From positions 124,001-188,000 of the forward strand of contig NZ_RJUA01000001.1 in assembly GCF_024343575.1 (NCBI RefSeq): a stretch of DNA of 64,000 nt, in the 5' to 3' direction. The stretch comes from Lacihabitans sp. LS3-19. Its GTDB lineage: Bacteria; Bacteroidota; Bacteroidia; Cytophagales; Spirosomataceae. The notes below the pieces were generated by a model. The model was not told where the DNA came from and did not search any database. It was given only the letters and a program-made list of their open reading frames with translations. The translations under genes and the position numbers were made by a program. Shown here one piece after another: positions 16,700 through 25,251 of the stretch (positions are counted from its first letter, which is position 1; every line of letters begins with the position of its first letter).

Positions 16700-18670
16700 A
16701 TGAAAACGAAAATTTGGATTCTTTTAGCAATTGCTTTTGGTATTTGGGCTTTTACGCCTAATCGTAATATTTCTGGTACTGTTTTGTCATCTGACGATGG
16801 TTTGCCCATACCTGGGGTGACCGTACTTTTGAAAGGTACAAGTACAGGAACCGTTACAGACGTAAATGGCAAGTACAAAATTGGCGTTATAGACGAAAAA
16901 AGCACTTTGATTTTTAGTTTTATTGGATTTAAAACCAAAGAAGTAAAAGTGGGTAAAAAAGACACCATAAATGTTTCTTTGGACTACGAGGCAGCCGCAC
17001 TAGAGGAGGTTGTGGTTATAGGATATTCAACTGTCAGAAAGAGTAGTTTGTCGGGTGCGGTAACAAAAATTAATGGTTATGGGCAAGATTTTCCAAGCTT
17101 TACGCCCAATGTGGAGCAGCTTCAAGGTAGAATGGCAGGCGTACATATAAAACCTAGTTATAATAAAAGAAAATCGGAAAGAAGACCCTATGAATCTAAA
17201 ACGCTTTTTGACAAAGAAAATAATGAAGAATATAATGGGCTCGTGGAAAATGCATTTATGGAAGTCAAAAAAGATGCTTTGACGACGTTTTCGATAGATG
17301 TGGATAGGGCCTGGTATAGCAATGTAAGAAGAATGCTAAGTGATGACATAATGCCTCCAAAGGATGCTATTAGAATAGAAGAAATGATAAATTATTTTGA
17401 TTATAATTATCCTCAGCCAAGTGCAGAAAGTAAAGATCCAGTGACAATAAATACCGAATATTCTGATTCGCCATGGAACGCTGGCTTAAAGCTTTTGAAA
17501 ATTGGGATTCAAGCCAAGAAAGTAGAAACGGACAAGCTTCCAGTTTCAAACTTAGTATTTTTGATAGATGTTTCTGGCTCTATGCAAGATGCCAATAAAT
17601 TGCCATTGGTAAAAAAGGGTTTTGGCCTGTTGGTAGATCAGCTTAGAGAAGAAGACAAAGTGTCTATTGTGGTTTATGCTGGGGCAGCAGGAAAAGTTTT
17701 GGAACCGACTTCTGGAAAAGATAAAACGAAAATAAAAGATGCTTTGGAAAAATTATCAGCAGGTGGATCTACTGCTGGAGGCGAAGGGATTGTGTTGGCA
17801 TATAAAATGGCCGAACAAAATTTTGTAAAAGATGGAAACAACCGAGTGATTTTGGCCTCAGATGGGGATTTCAATGTTGGTGTTTCTAATGAAAAAGAAC
17901 TTAAGGCATTGATTGAAAAGAAAAGAGAAAGTGGGGTGTTTTTGAGTGTGTTGGGCTTTGGTATGGGAAACTATAAAGACAATAAAATGGAGGTTTTGGC
18001 TGATAAAGGCAATGGAAATTACGCCTATATCGATAATCTTCAGGAGGCTCAAAAAGTGTTTGTTAGTGAGTTTGGAGGTACACTTTTTACTGTAGCAAAA
18101 GACGTGAAGTTGCAGTTGGAGTTTAATCCACAGCACGTAAGTGCTTATAGATTAATTGGCTATGAAAACAGAATGTTACAAAACGAAGATTTCAATGATG
18201 ATCGCAAAGATGCCGGCGAAATGGGTTCGGGACACACTGTTACGGCCATATACGAGATAGTGCCTTTTGGTGTAAAAAGTGAGTATTTGAAATCTATAGA
18301 TAAACTGAAATACCAAAAAGTAAAATCCGAAAAAGAGGAACTGGCGATGGAAAACTCTGATGAAATATTAACAATAAAACTTAGGTACAAAACCCCAGAT
18401 GCTTCTAAAAGCCAGCTTTTGCAAAAAGTAGTATTTGACAAATCGGTAGATTTTGAAAAGACTTCCGAAAACTTTAAAATGGCGGCTGCTGTTGCTGAGT
18501 TTGGGCTTTTGCTTCGAGATTCTGAATATAAAGGAAAGGCAAATTATGATCAGGTAATCCATATTGCAAAAGAAGCCAAAGGGAAAGACGAAGAAGGCTA
18601 TAGGGCGGAATTTATAAAATTGGTAAAGACAGCAAAGTTACTAGTAAAGAGCGAATTAGCAGATAATTGA
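16700..18670 (+). CDS. YfbK-like VWA protein with SusC-like N-terminal extension
   Basis: A 656-residue exported protein. After a signal peptide come a CarboxypepD_reg-like domain (ISGTVLSSDDGLPIPGVTV, residues ~24-95) and a SusC-style segment EEVVVIGYSTVRKSSLSGAV. The YfbK-type N-terminal region (TFSIDVDRAWYSNVRRML) follows. The VWA domain has its MIDAS site at D290-S292-S294, and the C-terminal half is YfbK/DUF3520-like. VWA domains bind metal and protein ligands outside the cytoplasm; the partner is unknown. It is divergent from the sigma/anti-sigma operon and shares the CarboxypepD/'EVVV' element with the anti-sigma protein. Confidence 0.85.
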   Translation: MKTKIWILLAIAFGIWAFTPNRNISGTVLSSDDGLPIPGVTVLLKGTSTGTVTDVNGKYKIGVIDEKSTLIFSFIGFKTKEVKVGKKDTINVSLDYEAAALEEVVVIGYSTVRKSSLSGAVTKINGYGQDFPSFTPNVEQLQGRMAGVHIKPSYNKRKSERRPYESKTLFDKENNEEYNGLVENAFMEVKKDALTTFSIDVDRAWYSNVRRMLSDDIMPPKDAIRIEEMINYFDYNYPQPSAESKDPVTINTEYSDSPWNAGLKLLKIGIQAKKVETDKLPVSNLVFLIDVSGSMQDANKLPLVKKGFGLLVDQLREEDKVSIVVYAGAAGKVLEPTSGKDKTKIKDALEKLSAGGSTAGGEGIVLAYKMAEQNFVKDGNNRVILASDGDFNVGVSNEKELKALIEKKRESGVFLSVLGFGMGNYKDNKMEVLADKGNGNYAYIDNLQEAQKVFVSEFGGTLFTVAKDVKLQLEFNPQHVSAYRLIGYENRMLQNEDFNDDRKDAGEMGSGHTVTAIYEIVPFGVKSEYLKSIDKLKYQKVKSEKEELAMENSDEILTIKLRYKTPDASKSQLLQKVVFDKSVDFEKTSENFKMAAAVAEFGLLLRDSEYKGKANYDQVIHIAKEAKGKDEEGYRAEFIKLVKTAKLLVKSELADN

Positions 18671-18690
18671 TTTGGCAATAGCGTTAGTGA

Positions 18691-18730
18691 AAACGCCTTC
18701 TAATTGGAATATATTAGAAGGTGTTTTTTG
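18691..18730 (+). terminator. intrinsic terminator after the VWA gene
   Basis: A 14-bp stem AAACGCCTTCTAAT / ATTAGAAGGTGTTT with one G-U pair, an 8-base loop and a following T run. Confidence 0.85.
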
Positions 18731-18802
18731 TGTTTAAATTTTATTTTTTCAAAAATCTAAAAGTATCAAAATAGAATAATAGCTTTACAATGTGAAACCT
18801 AA

Positions 18803-19477
18803 TTGAGAATCGAATCATTGCGTAAATATTATAGCCTTCCTTTGTTGTTGCTCATTTTTACTGGCTTGGTATTCGCTGTCGTAATGACCGAAAATACACT
18901 TCCATATTTTGATTTTTCTCCTCGGAAAGGCTTCCTTGGCACTAAAACATTTGAGGTTACTTCTCAAGCGATTTTTAGGATTGGTTTCTATGTGCATATA
19001 AGTTCGGCTCTGTTAGTTTGGTTGGTCGGGACTCCACAGTTTTTGCCAGAATTCATTGTAAAATATGCCAACTGGCATCGAATGTTAGGTAAAGTTTACG
19101 TTTTCGGAATCCTATTTTTGGCTGCCCCATCAGGACTTATTTTGGCACGATTTGCCAATGGTGGTCTTTCTGCTAAGGTGGGTTTTGCTTTGCAGTGTTT
19201 GGTTTGGTGGTTTACTACTTTTAAGGCTTTTAAATATATCCAAGAAGGAAATATTACACAACATCTTAGGTATATGGTGAGAAGTTTAGCAGTTACTTAT
19301 GCAGCGTTTAGTCTTAGAACAGAAAGCTATGTCATGTATCAATTTTTAGGAACAAAACCCATAGAAACATACCTGACAGTGGTTTGGCTAAGTTGGGTTG
19401 GAAACCTTTTATTAGCAGAAATAATGCTATCATCAAATATTGAAAAATTTTACCTTAAAATAATAAAACCTAAATGA
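18803..19477 (+). CDS. DUF2306 family membrane protein
   Basis: A 224-residue integral membrane protein with about six hydrophobic segments and the DUF2306 pattern: ARFANGG, HLRYMVRSLAVTYAAFSLR. The start appears to be TTG, because no ATG or GTG lies in frame before the first membrane segment. The family has no established function. Its stop overlaps the next gene's start as ATGA, so the two form one translational unit. Confidence 0.75.
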   Translation: MRIESLRKYYSLPLLLLIFTGLVFAVVMTENTLPYFDFSPRKGFLGTKTFEVTSQAIFRIGFYVHISSALLVWLVGTPQFLPEFIVKYANWHRMLGKVYVFGILFLAAPSGLILARFANGGLSAKVGFALQCLVWWFTTFKAFKYIQEGNITQHLRYMVRSLAVTYAAFSLRTESYVMYQFLGTKPIETYLTVVWLSWVGNLLLAEIMLSSNIEKFYLKIIKPK

Positions 19478-20307
19478 AAACTAAATTATTGTTGATTGCG
19501 GTTATCGCAGTTTTACTAACTCAAATGTCTTGTGCTGACAAAAAGAAAATGGTACTTCAAACTCACAAAGAAGCCGTGGACTCACTTAGTACAGGCTCCA
19601 ATGACAGCATTGTGAAAATGACCAATATTGATATTCACAAATTACTTGATACCGCAGATTTATCTAAAATATTTTATAATTATGACTCCCTAGGTGCTTT
19701 TGACAATCGGGTAGACGGTTTTTTTGGAGAAGATCATTACCGCATTCAGTTTTATTTTTCAAAAGTTTGGAAAGACAGCCTGAATCCTTTAGTGTATCAT
19801 ATAGAAGGTAAAACGAAGTTTAAAGCCAACGTCGCACCATTTAAGGGTTCCATAGTTTTAGAAAAAGCCATGAAATTTACTGATCCAAAGGTTAATATTG
19901 ATGAATTTAATTATGAAAATGACTCGCTGAAAGGCTCGTATAGTTTAGTAGGAAAACTTCAGTTTGAGGAAGACAAAAAACTAAATTTCGCAGGGGTTTT
20001 TACAGGCGACTTTAGAATGGAAATGGCCTATATGGCTTCTGGAGATAGATTTTTGTGGCATTTTTCACCATCTTTTGGGTCCAAAGGAGGCGGGTATGTT
20101 TCTGCGGGTACCTGGCAACAATATGGAAAACCGACTGTTAAACCGTATATTTTTGGAAAAGATATCTTCATGTTTGCCAATGATATTCTTGCAGATTTCA
20201 GTTATGGAGAAAGGGACATCCAAATCAATGAAAAATATGTGCCGCTCGGTTGGGACAATTATTGGGAGCAAGACGAATGGTGGGTGGATTCGAAAACTAA
20301 AATGTAA
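19474..20307 (+). CDS. predicted lipoprotein, unknown function
   Basis: A 277-residue protein with a lipobox at Cys20 (LLTQMSC) and no recognised domain. The mature part is rich in aromatic and charged residues (HYRIQFYFSKVWKDSL, WQQYGKPTVKPYIFG), consistent with a beta-rich surface or periplasmic protein. It overlaps the DUF2306 membrane protein gene by four bases and probably works with it. It ends five bases before the stop of the convergent regulator gene. Confidence 0.65.
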   Translation: MKTKLLLIAVIAVLLTQMSCADKKKMVLQTHKEAVDSLSTGSNDSIVKMTNIDIHKLLDTADLSKIFYNYDSLGAFDNRVDGFFGEDHYRIQFYFSKVWKDSLNPLVYHIEGKTKFKANVAPFKGSIVLEKAMKFTDPKVNIDEFNYENDSLKGSYSLVGKLQFEEDKKLNFAGVFTGDFRMEMAYMASGDRFLWHFSPSFGSKGGGYVSAGTWQQYGKPTVKPYIFGKDIFMFANDILADFSYGERDIQINEKYVPLGWDNYWEQDEWWVDSKTKM

Positions 20308-20312
20308 CAATA

Positions 20313-21116
20313 TTACATCTCCAATCCATATCCTTTTCCATGGCTATTGTTGATTTTGATGTTCGGGTCGTTTTGGAGTTTTTTGCGTAGTTTTGACACC
20401 AGTACGTCTAGGTTTCGACTGATTACAAACACGCCTTCGTTTTCCCAAACTTCCTTAAGTAATGCGTCTCTGTCTATTATTTCGTTTGGTTTTTCGGAGA
20501 AAAGTAGGAGCAGTTTAGTTTCTTTTTCGGATAATATGATTTGCTCTTTTTCAAAGATTAAAAATTTGCTTTTAGGATAAAACTTAAAGGCCCCAATTGT
20601 TGTATAATCTTGGTTTTCATCTGGTTTGGTGGTTTTTTTTCTGTAAAGAAAAAATCCAATTAATAATAATCCGAAGGTCGAAATGCCAATTGCAATATTC
20701 TTAGGCATTGCCGTTTCTAATAATTGAATTTCTATTTTATAACACGCTTTTGGATAAACCCTTCCTAGGCAAGGAATACTGAAATCATTGCTTTTTGTGA
20801 CTTCGTAGCCATATACTATGGCTTTTTCTTGACAGCTGTAAACGTTCACTCGATATTCGTTTTTGGCAGAATGATATGCCAAATGACTTTGAACGATATT
20901 AATCAATGTGTCAGGATTAAGTTGAAAATCACTTTCAAACTCAATCATGTAGGTGTTTTCACCGAGTGATTTTATAGGCAATACTCTTGATGTAGAATCA
21001 CCAGATTGTAGTAAGAGGGTATGGCCAATATTTCGGAAAATTTGGCTTTCATTTTTCTTTGTGCAAGCAAGAAAAAACCCCAAAATGATTAAAAGAAAAA
21101 GAGCTTTTGATTTCAT
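20313..21116 (-). CDS. membrane-anchored winged-helix transcriptional regulator (OmpR-type DNA-binding domain)
   Basis: About 267 residues from the ATG giving MKSKALFLL; four extra residues are possible. The N-terminus is a signal peptide ending in FFLAC. A periplasmic sensor of about 115 residues with three Cys follows, then one membrane span (IAIGISTFGLLLIGFFLYRKK) and a cytoplasmic OmpR/PhoB-type winged helix (LSEKETKLLLLF, DRDALLKEVWENEG, RNLDVLVSKLRKKLQ, INNSHGKGYGLEM). This is a one-component ToxR-like arrangement with domain order reversed. OmpR-type domains bind direct repeats spaced 10-11 bp, and such an array (TTTACA) lies in the adjacent intergenic region. Confidence 0.8.
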   Translation of the reverse strand: MKSKALFLLIILGFFLACTKKNESQIFRNIGHTLLLQSGDSTSRVLPIKSLGENTYMIEFESDFQLNPDTLINIVQSHLAYHSAKNEYRVNVYSCQEKAIVYGYEVTKSNDFSIPCLGRVYPKACYKIEIQLLETAMPKNIAIGISTFGLLLIGFFLYRKKTTKPDENQDYTTIGAFKFYPKSKFLIFEKEQIILSEKETKLLLLFSEKPNEIIDRDALLKEVWENEGVFVISRNLDVLVSKLRKKLQNDPNIKINNSHGKGYGLEM

Positions 21117-21159
21117 ATTCGCCTGCAATTTATTCCAAAAACTATCATATTCGTGAGTC

Positions 21160-21186
21160 TTTACATATAATTTACACTATTTTACA
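21160..21186. promoter_or_regulatory. three phased TTTACA direct repeats (candidate operator)
   Basis: TTTACA occurs at 21160, 21171 and 21181 (spacing 11 and 10 bp). About 20 bp after the last copy is TATGTTTT, one base off the -7 consensus TAnnTTTG. The site lies between the divergent regulator gene and the TonB-like gene. The same array occurs before the 22105 gene. Confidence 0.6.
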
Positions 21187-21286
21187 TTTGCCATGGCACA
21201 ATCTATATGTTTTAAACTAATTTTATTTATCAATTATTTTTTGAAGATAAGAAATTCTTCAAAATCAAAATCTTATATAAAACTCA

Positions 21287-21976
21287 ATGAAACAGTTTAT
21301 TTTGATTATTGTTTTTTCAGCATTTTCCAATGCTGTTTTAGCCCAAGACTTAGCATACGAAGTGAGAAGCAAGAACGGGAGAACTATTACAAAGGACGTA
21401 ATGGAACATTCAAACTCGTTGGCGGATTTGATAGAAGGTTATCCTGCGAATTGGGTCAAAGACTTTATTTCGGTGGAAATTTTGGCATCTGACAAGGTGA
21501 ATTCATTAAAGGCTGTGGGACAAAACGAGCAATTAAACCTTGACCAAAAAAGGATTTTAAGTACAGCTAAATTAGATTCCGAAGTGGAGGTGAATGTTTG
21601 GTACAAAACCGAGAATTCGGTGACGGAGCAAAAAATGAACATGAATATGTTGGTTAAAATGACCGTAGTGCCTGATAAACAAGCCGTATTTAAAGGAGGA
21701 TATGAAATGCTAAAACAATATCTTAAGGAAAATATAGTACAGAGAGTAGTGGAAAACACGCCGGTGGAATTTCAAAAAGGGAAAGTGGAATTTGTGGTTG
21801 ATACTACAGGGAAGGTGATAGATGTTGAGATTTCTGCATCGTCTGGGGATACTGATTTAGATAATTTTCTTCTTGAAATATTCAATAATATGCCAGAATG
21901 GAGCCCAGCTCAAAGCATCAATGGTGAAAAAGTAAATCAGAAATTTGAATTTAGTATGGGTATCGGTGGGTGTTAG
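21287..21976 (+). CDS. exported protein with TonB C-terminal-like domain
   Basis: A 229-residue protein with a cleavable signal peptide (LIIVFSAFSNAVLAQ). The last ~100 residues resemble the TonB energy-transducer C-terminal domain: FKGGYEMLKQYLKENI, GKVEFVVDTTGKVIDVEISASSGDTDLDNFLLEIFNNMPEWSPAQSINGEKV (shown as separate blocks), ending in VNQKFEFSM. There is no N-terminal membrane anchor for ExbBD coupling, so it may be a periplasmic partner rather than a true TonB. It is preceded by the phased TTTACA array and by the divergent regulator. Confidence 0.7.
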   Translation: MKQFILIIVFSAFSNAVLAQDLAYEVRSKNGRTITKDVMEHSNSLADLIEGYPANWVKDFISVEILASDKVNSLKAVGQNEQLNLDQKRILSTAKLDSEVEVNVWYKTENSVTEQKMNMNMLVKMTVVPDKQAVFKGGYEMLKQYLKENIVQRVVENTPVEFQKGKVEFVVDTTGKVIDVEISASSGDTDLDNFLLEIFNNMPEWSPAQSINGEKVNQKFEFSMGIGGC

Positions 21977-22000
21977 GATTTCCTTTATATACAACTGATT

Positions 22001-22066
22001 TTTACAGATTCTTTACATTGTTTTACACCTTTTTTACAATGCTTAGTATTACCAAATTTAGTTTTG
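22001..22066 (+). promoter_or_regulatory. four phased TTTACA repeats plus -7 box TAGTTTTG
   Basis: TTTACA is at 22001, 22012, 22022 and 22033 (spacing 11, 10, 11). A perfect Bacteroidota -7 element TAnnTTTG lies at 22059-22066, 20 bp beyond the last repeat. The ATG at 22105 follows 38 bp later. The geometry matches the site at 21160-21186. Confidence 0.65.
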
Positions 22067-22104
22067 TCCAAAATTAAACGCGGCGGCGGAACGTAATTAA
22101 AATT

Positions 22105-22500
22105 ATGAAAAATGTAATATTGGTATTGTTTATTCTAGCGGGAAAATTAGTATTTGCTCAAGATCATTTTTCTAACTGTTCAGCGGTATTTCTTGAGGAC
22201 AAAATGATAGTGGAGGAATATTCTAAAAATGCTAAATGCAAAATAGCCAAAGACACAAAAGGCTGGATTTCGGCAGGAACGGTAAGCCTTGGAGAAAAAG
22301 CAGAAATTACAAGCAAATTTGCCTTTGGTATTGCCATAAAAGATGCTGAAACAGGTACAATTACGATGTTTTCGCCTAAAATTTTCAAAAAAATTGAAGC
22401 AGAAAAAGTATTGGCGAAATGCAAAAGAGGCGATTCGGTAATCATCATGACTACTGATGATGAATATTCGCTTCCACACAATGAACTTTTAGTTTATTGA
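22105..22500 (+). CDS. small exported protein of unknown function
   Basis: 131 residues with a signal peptide ending in LVFAQ. The mature protein has three Cys and a segment KGWISAGTVSLGEKAEITSKF that hints at a small beta-barrel (SH3-like), but no family was recognised. The promoter carries the phased TTTACA repeats shared with the preceding gene, so it is probably controlled by the same winged-helix regulator. Confidence 0.6.
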   Translation: MKNVILVLFILAGKLVFAQDHFSNCSAVFLEDKMIVEEYSKNAKCKIAKDTKGWISAGTVSLGEKAEITSKFAFGIAIKDAETGTITMFSPKIFKKIEAEKVLAKCKRGDSVIIMTTDDEYSLPHNELLVY

Positions 22501-22628
22501 AGTTTAAGGTATTCTTTTTTTTTGCTTTGAATTTGTTTTGTAATGAATTTCGAGTAAAAATATATCATGTCGTTTAATTCTTTAAATTGGGAATATTTTC
22601 TATAAATTTCAATAGGATTCAACGATTA

Positions 22629-23300
22629 ATGAAAATGAAGAAATACGTAACATTATTATTTTCGCTATTGCTTTCCAACACTTTTGCCCAAAAACCCATC
22701 AGCCTCTTCAATGGCAAAGACCACACAGGTTGGCATATTGATGTACCAGCTTTGGATAATGACCCTAATGGCAAAAACCCTTTTATCATCAGAGATGGTA
22801 TGATGGTGAGTCTGGCGGACCCACAGGGACATATCATCACCGACAAAGTATATGAAAATTACGAACTCACGGTTGAATATCGTTTTGCAGGCAAACCGGG
22901 CAATTGCGGAGTTTTGGTACACGCTTCTACGCCAAGGATACTTTATAAAATGTTCCCGAAATCTATAGAATGTCAACTTATGCACGACAACGCAGGCGAT
23001 TTTTGGTGCATAGGCGAAGACGTAGTTACGCCCGACATGGAAGTCCGTCGTGGCAAAAAAGAAGATTGGGGCGTAACCGAAGGTAAAGAACGCCGAGTAA
23101 AAAACCTTACCGATGATTCTGAAAAGCCATTAGGTGAATGGAATACCATGAAAGTCAGATGCGAAGGCAAAAAAATCACAGTTTGGGAAAATGGCGTTTT
23201 AGTAAACGAGGGCATAGCCACAGCAAGTAAAGGCCAAATAGCACTACAAGCCGAAGGCTCGGAGGTGGAATTTAGAAAGGTGGAGTTGATGAAATTGTGA
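22629..23300 (+). CDS. DUF1080 (3-keto-disaccharide hydrolase-like) secreted protein
   Basis: From the ATG giving MKMKKYVTLLF the product has about 223 residues with a signal peptide ending in TFAQ. A TTG start 14 codons upstream would spoil the signal. The DUF1080 concanavalin-like domain fills the rest: LFNGKDHTGWHI, YENYELTVEYRFAG, NCGVLVHAS, IECQLMHDNAGDFW, GEWNTMKVRCEGKKITVWENG. Members hydrolyse 3-keto-glycosides or bind sugars in the periplasm. The gene stands alone, though Gfo/Idh-type partners of such enzymes occur later in the window. Confidence 0.85.
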   Translation: MKMKKYVTLLFSLLLSNTFAQKPISLFNGKDHTGWHIDVPALDNDPNGKNPFIIRDGMMVSLADPQGHIITDKVYENYELTVEYRFAGKPGNCGVLVHASTPRILYKMFPKSIECQLMHDNAGDFWCIGEDVVTPDMEVRRGKKEDWGVTEGKERRVKNLTDDSEKPLGEWNTMKVRCEGKKITVWENGVLVNEGIATASKGQIALQAEGSEVEFRKVELMKL

Positions 23301-23446
23301 GGTTTTGAATCTTGTTTTTTTGGCCAATTAGGATCCGAACATTATGGCAAAAAAAGTGTTGACTCAAGATTTCTCAGTTTTGGTTAATTCTGTCGGCATT
23401 CAAAATTTTAACAAGCTTCTGTATTTTCTTAGAAAATTTTAATAAA

Positions 23447-23468
23447 TTTGTACATAATTACGTACAAA
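23447..23468. promoter_or_regulatory. YefM operator palindrome
   Basis: TTTGTAC and GTACAAA form a perfect 7-bp inverted repeat around eight bases, ending two bases before the yefM ATG. It contains the TGTACA core bound by YefM in E. coli, supporting autoregulation of the toxin-antitoxin operon. Confidence 0.7.
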
Positions 23469-23470
23469 AT

Positions 23471-23725
23471 ATGTTAACTACCAGTATTTCAGATTTTAGA
23501 AAAGATATAAAAACATATCTCGACAAAGTAACCGATAACTTTGAAACTCTTGTTATAAACCGTGGAAAAGACACAGGTGTGGTAGTTATGTCTATAGATG
23601 AATATAATTCCTTGTGTGCTACAAATCATGAAATGTCTTCAAGGTCAAATAAAGAACGTCTAATTTCCGCTATTGATAAGCTTAAAGAAGGAAATGGAGT
23701 TAGTCGTGAATTGATAGAAGAATGA
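23471..23725 (+). CDS. yefM: YefM-type antitoxin (Phd/YefM family)
   Basis: An 84-residue antitoxin with the Phd/YefM N-terminal DNA-binding fold: ISDFRKDIKTYLDKVTDNFETLVINRGKDTGVVVMSIDEYNSL (seen in blocks). The C-terminal tail is flexible and charged and would wrap the toxin. It is coupled to yoeB by an ATGA overlap and preceded by the palindromic operator it probably binds. Confidence 0.9.
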   Translation: MLTTSISDFRKDIKTYLDKVTDNFETLVINRGKDTGVVVMSIDEYNSLCATNHEMSSRSNKERLISAIDKLKEGNGVSRELIEE

Positions 23726-23979
23726 AATATATTTTTGTAGATGAATCTTGGGAAGATTATCTTTTTTGGCAAAAAACAGATAAAAAAATGTTATCCCGAA
23801 TTAACGAATTACTAAAAGATATATCTAGGACACCGTTTTCAGGTATTGGAAAGCCAGAACCACTAAAATATGAATTTAAGGGGTTTTGGTCTCGTAGAAT
23901 TGATTCCGAACATCGACTAATTTATCAGTATCGAGAAGGCGAAATCTTGATTGCCAAATGTAGGTTTCATTATGATTAA
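23722..23979 (+). CDS. yoeB: YoeB/Txe toxin, ribosome-dependent mRNA interferase
   Basis: An 85-residue RelE-fold toxin, same length as E. coli YoeB. It has ESWEDYLFWQ, INELLKDISRTPFSG-GKPEPLK, GFWSRRID-EHRLIY and the C-terminal FHYD. The residues matching the E. coli catalytic Glu46, Arg65 and His83 are present, so it should be active. YoeB cleaves mRNA in the ribosomal A site when its antitoxin is degraded. Confidence 0.93.
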   Translation: MKYIFVDESWEDYLFWQKTDKKMLSRINELLKDISRTPFSGIGKPEPLKYEFKGFWSRRIDSEHRLIYQYREGEILIAKCRFHYD

Positions 23980-24035
23980 TATCTAATTTAAGTTTATTTT
24001 CCATTTATGAATTAATATTCACCCCCCAGAAAAAA

Positions 24036-25028
24036 ATGAAAGTATTATTTATAGGCGGCACAGGAAATATAAGTACGCCAGTTAGCGAAATGGCCGTGGC
24101 TCGTGGAATAGACCTTTATCACCTGAATCGTGGAAATAGAGAGCCAATATTAGGCGTAAAAAACCTTGTTGCTGATATTGAAAATATTTCCGAAACTGAA
24201 AAAGTATTAAAGTCTCACGAATGGGATGTGGTTGTAAACTGGATTGCATATACATCAGAGCAAGTGCAAAGAGACATCAATCTTTTCAAAAACAAAACTA
24301 GGCAATATGTTTTCATAAGTTCGGCATCGTGCTATGAAAAGCCGCCAACCAATTATATCATCACAGAATCTACGCCGCTCAAAAACCCGCATTGGCAATA
24401 TTCAAGAGACAAAATTGCTTGTGAGGATTTGCTAGTAAAAGCATTCAGAGAGCAAAACTTCCCGATGACTATCATTCGACCATCGCATACTTACTATTCG
24501 GTTTTTCCGCTTTCATTGGGTGGTTGGACAGAATTCAATGCCGTGGATCGTATGCGTAAAGGACAACCAGTGGTTGTTCAAGGCGACGGCACCTCGCTTT
24601 GGACGGTTACTCATGCTCGCGACTTTGCAAAGGCTTTTTTGGGTATGATGGGCAGACTAGCCTCAATTGGCGAAGCTTATCACATTACGTCAGATGAAGT
24701 TTTGACTTGGAACCAAATATATATCCAGTTAGCAGAGGCTGCTGGAGCAAAAGCGGATATAGTACATGTGCCATCTAAAAAAATCATAGAATACGCCGAC
24801 GAAAACGGTTTTGAGTCAGAAGAAGGTGGCCTTTGGGGCGATAAATCGCACTGTGCCATATTCGATAATACAAAAATCAAACGCTTAGTACCAGATTACG
24901 TGGCAACCATTCCCTATGCAGAAGGAATTAAAGAAACCATCGCTTGGTTTGAAGCGGACCCTAAAAGGATGATTATCAATCCTGTTACGAATAAGCTTTT
25001 GGATGGCTTGGTGAAGAAGTGGGGGTGA
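24036..25028 (+). CDS. NAD-dependent epimerase/dehydratase (atypical SDR)
   Basis: A 330-residue Rossmann-fold protein of the extended/atypical SDR group, with nucleotide motif FIGGTGNIS at 4-12 and FISSASCYEKP and WQYSRDKIACED around the catalytic Tyr/Lys (YxxxK = YSRDK). It is similar to NAD-dependent epimerases that act on nucleotide or free sugars. There is no signal peptide. The substrate is not evident and there is no operon partner. Confidence 0.85.
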   Translation: MKVLFIGGTGNISTPVSEMAVARGIDLYHLNRGNREPILGVKNLVADIENISETEKVLKSHEWDVVVNWIAYTSEQVQRDINLFKNKTRQYVFISSASCYEKPPTNYIITESTPLKNPHWQYSRDKIACEDLLVKAFREQNFPMTIIRPSHTYYSVFPLSLGGWTEFNAVDRMRKGQPVVVQGDGTSLWTVTHARDFAKAFLGMMGRLASIGEAYHITSDEVLTWNQIYIQLAEAAGAKADIVHVPSKKIIEYADENGFESEEGGLWGDKSHCAIFDNTKIKRLVPDYVATIPYAEGIKETIAWFEADPKRMIINPVTNKLLDGLVKKWG

Positions 25029-25099
25029 GGACTCTGGAAATGAGTCCCCAGGGATAAATTATCTTTAAAGAAAAAGTGTAAGTTTTACCAATTTAAAGT

Positions 25100-25251
25100 T
25101 TGGCTAAAGCCAATACGATGATTCATTTTTATTACGCCAGCTAAAGCTGGTAGGAATTGGTTCTCGTTGTGATTTTTCCATAATCTGATTTTTATTACCA
25201 CAGGCTTCAGTCTGAGGATAAAGGAAAGCGACTTCTTTTTTGACTTTAGTC
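25100..25251. repeat. cluster of four small palindromes with a two-base centre
   Basis: TTGGCT-AA-AGCCAA (25100-25113), CCAGCT-AA-AGCTGG (25137-25150), CAGGCT-TC-AGTCTG (25201-25214) and GACT-TT-AGTC (25242-25251) share the plan arm-GCT-nn-AGC-arm. They fill the roughly 480-base non-coding region after the epimerase gene. The GTTTGACCTATCGGTCTGA stretch near 25331 may be a REP relic. Confidence 0.5.

Noticed and set aside
20313-21116. Hybrid two-component or response regulator call
   Set aside because: No receiver or kinase domain is present; the periplasmic part is linked to the winged helix by a single membrane span.
22587-22628. TTG start for the DUF1080 protein
   Set aside because: It would put 14 residues before a complete signal peptide; the ATG at 22629 gives a normal leader.
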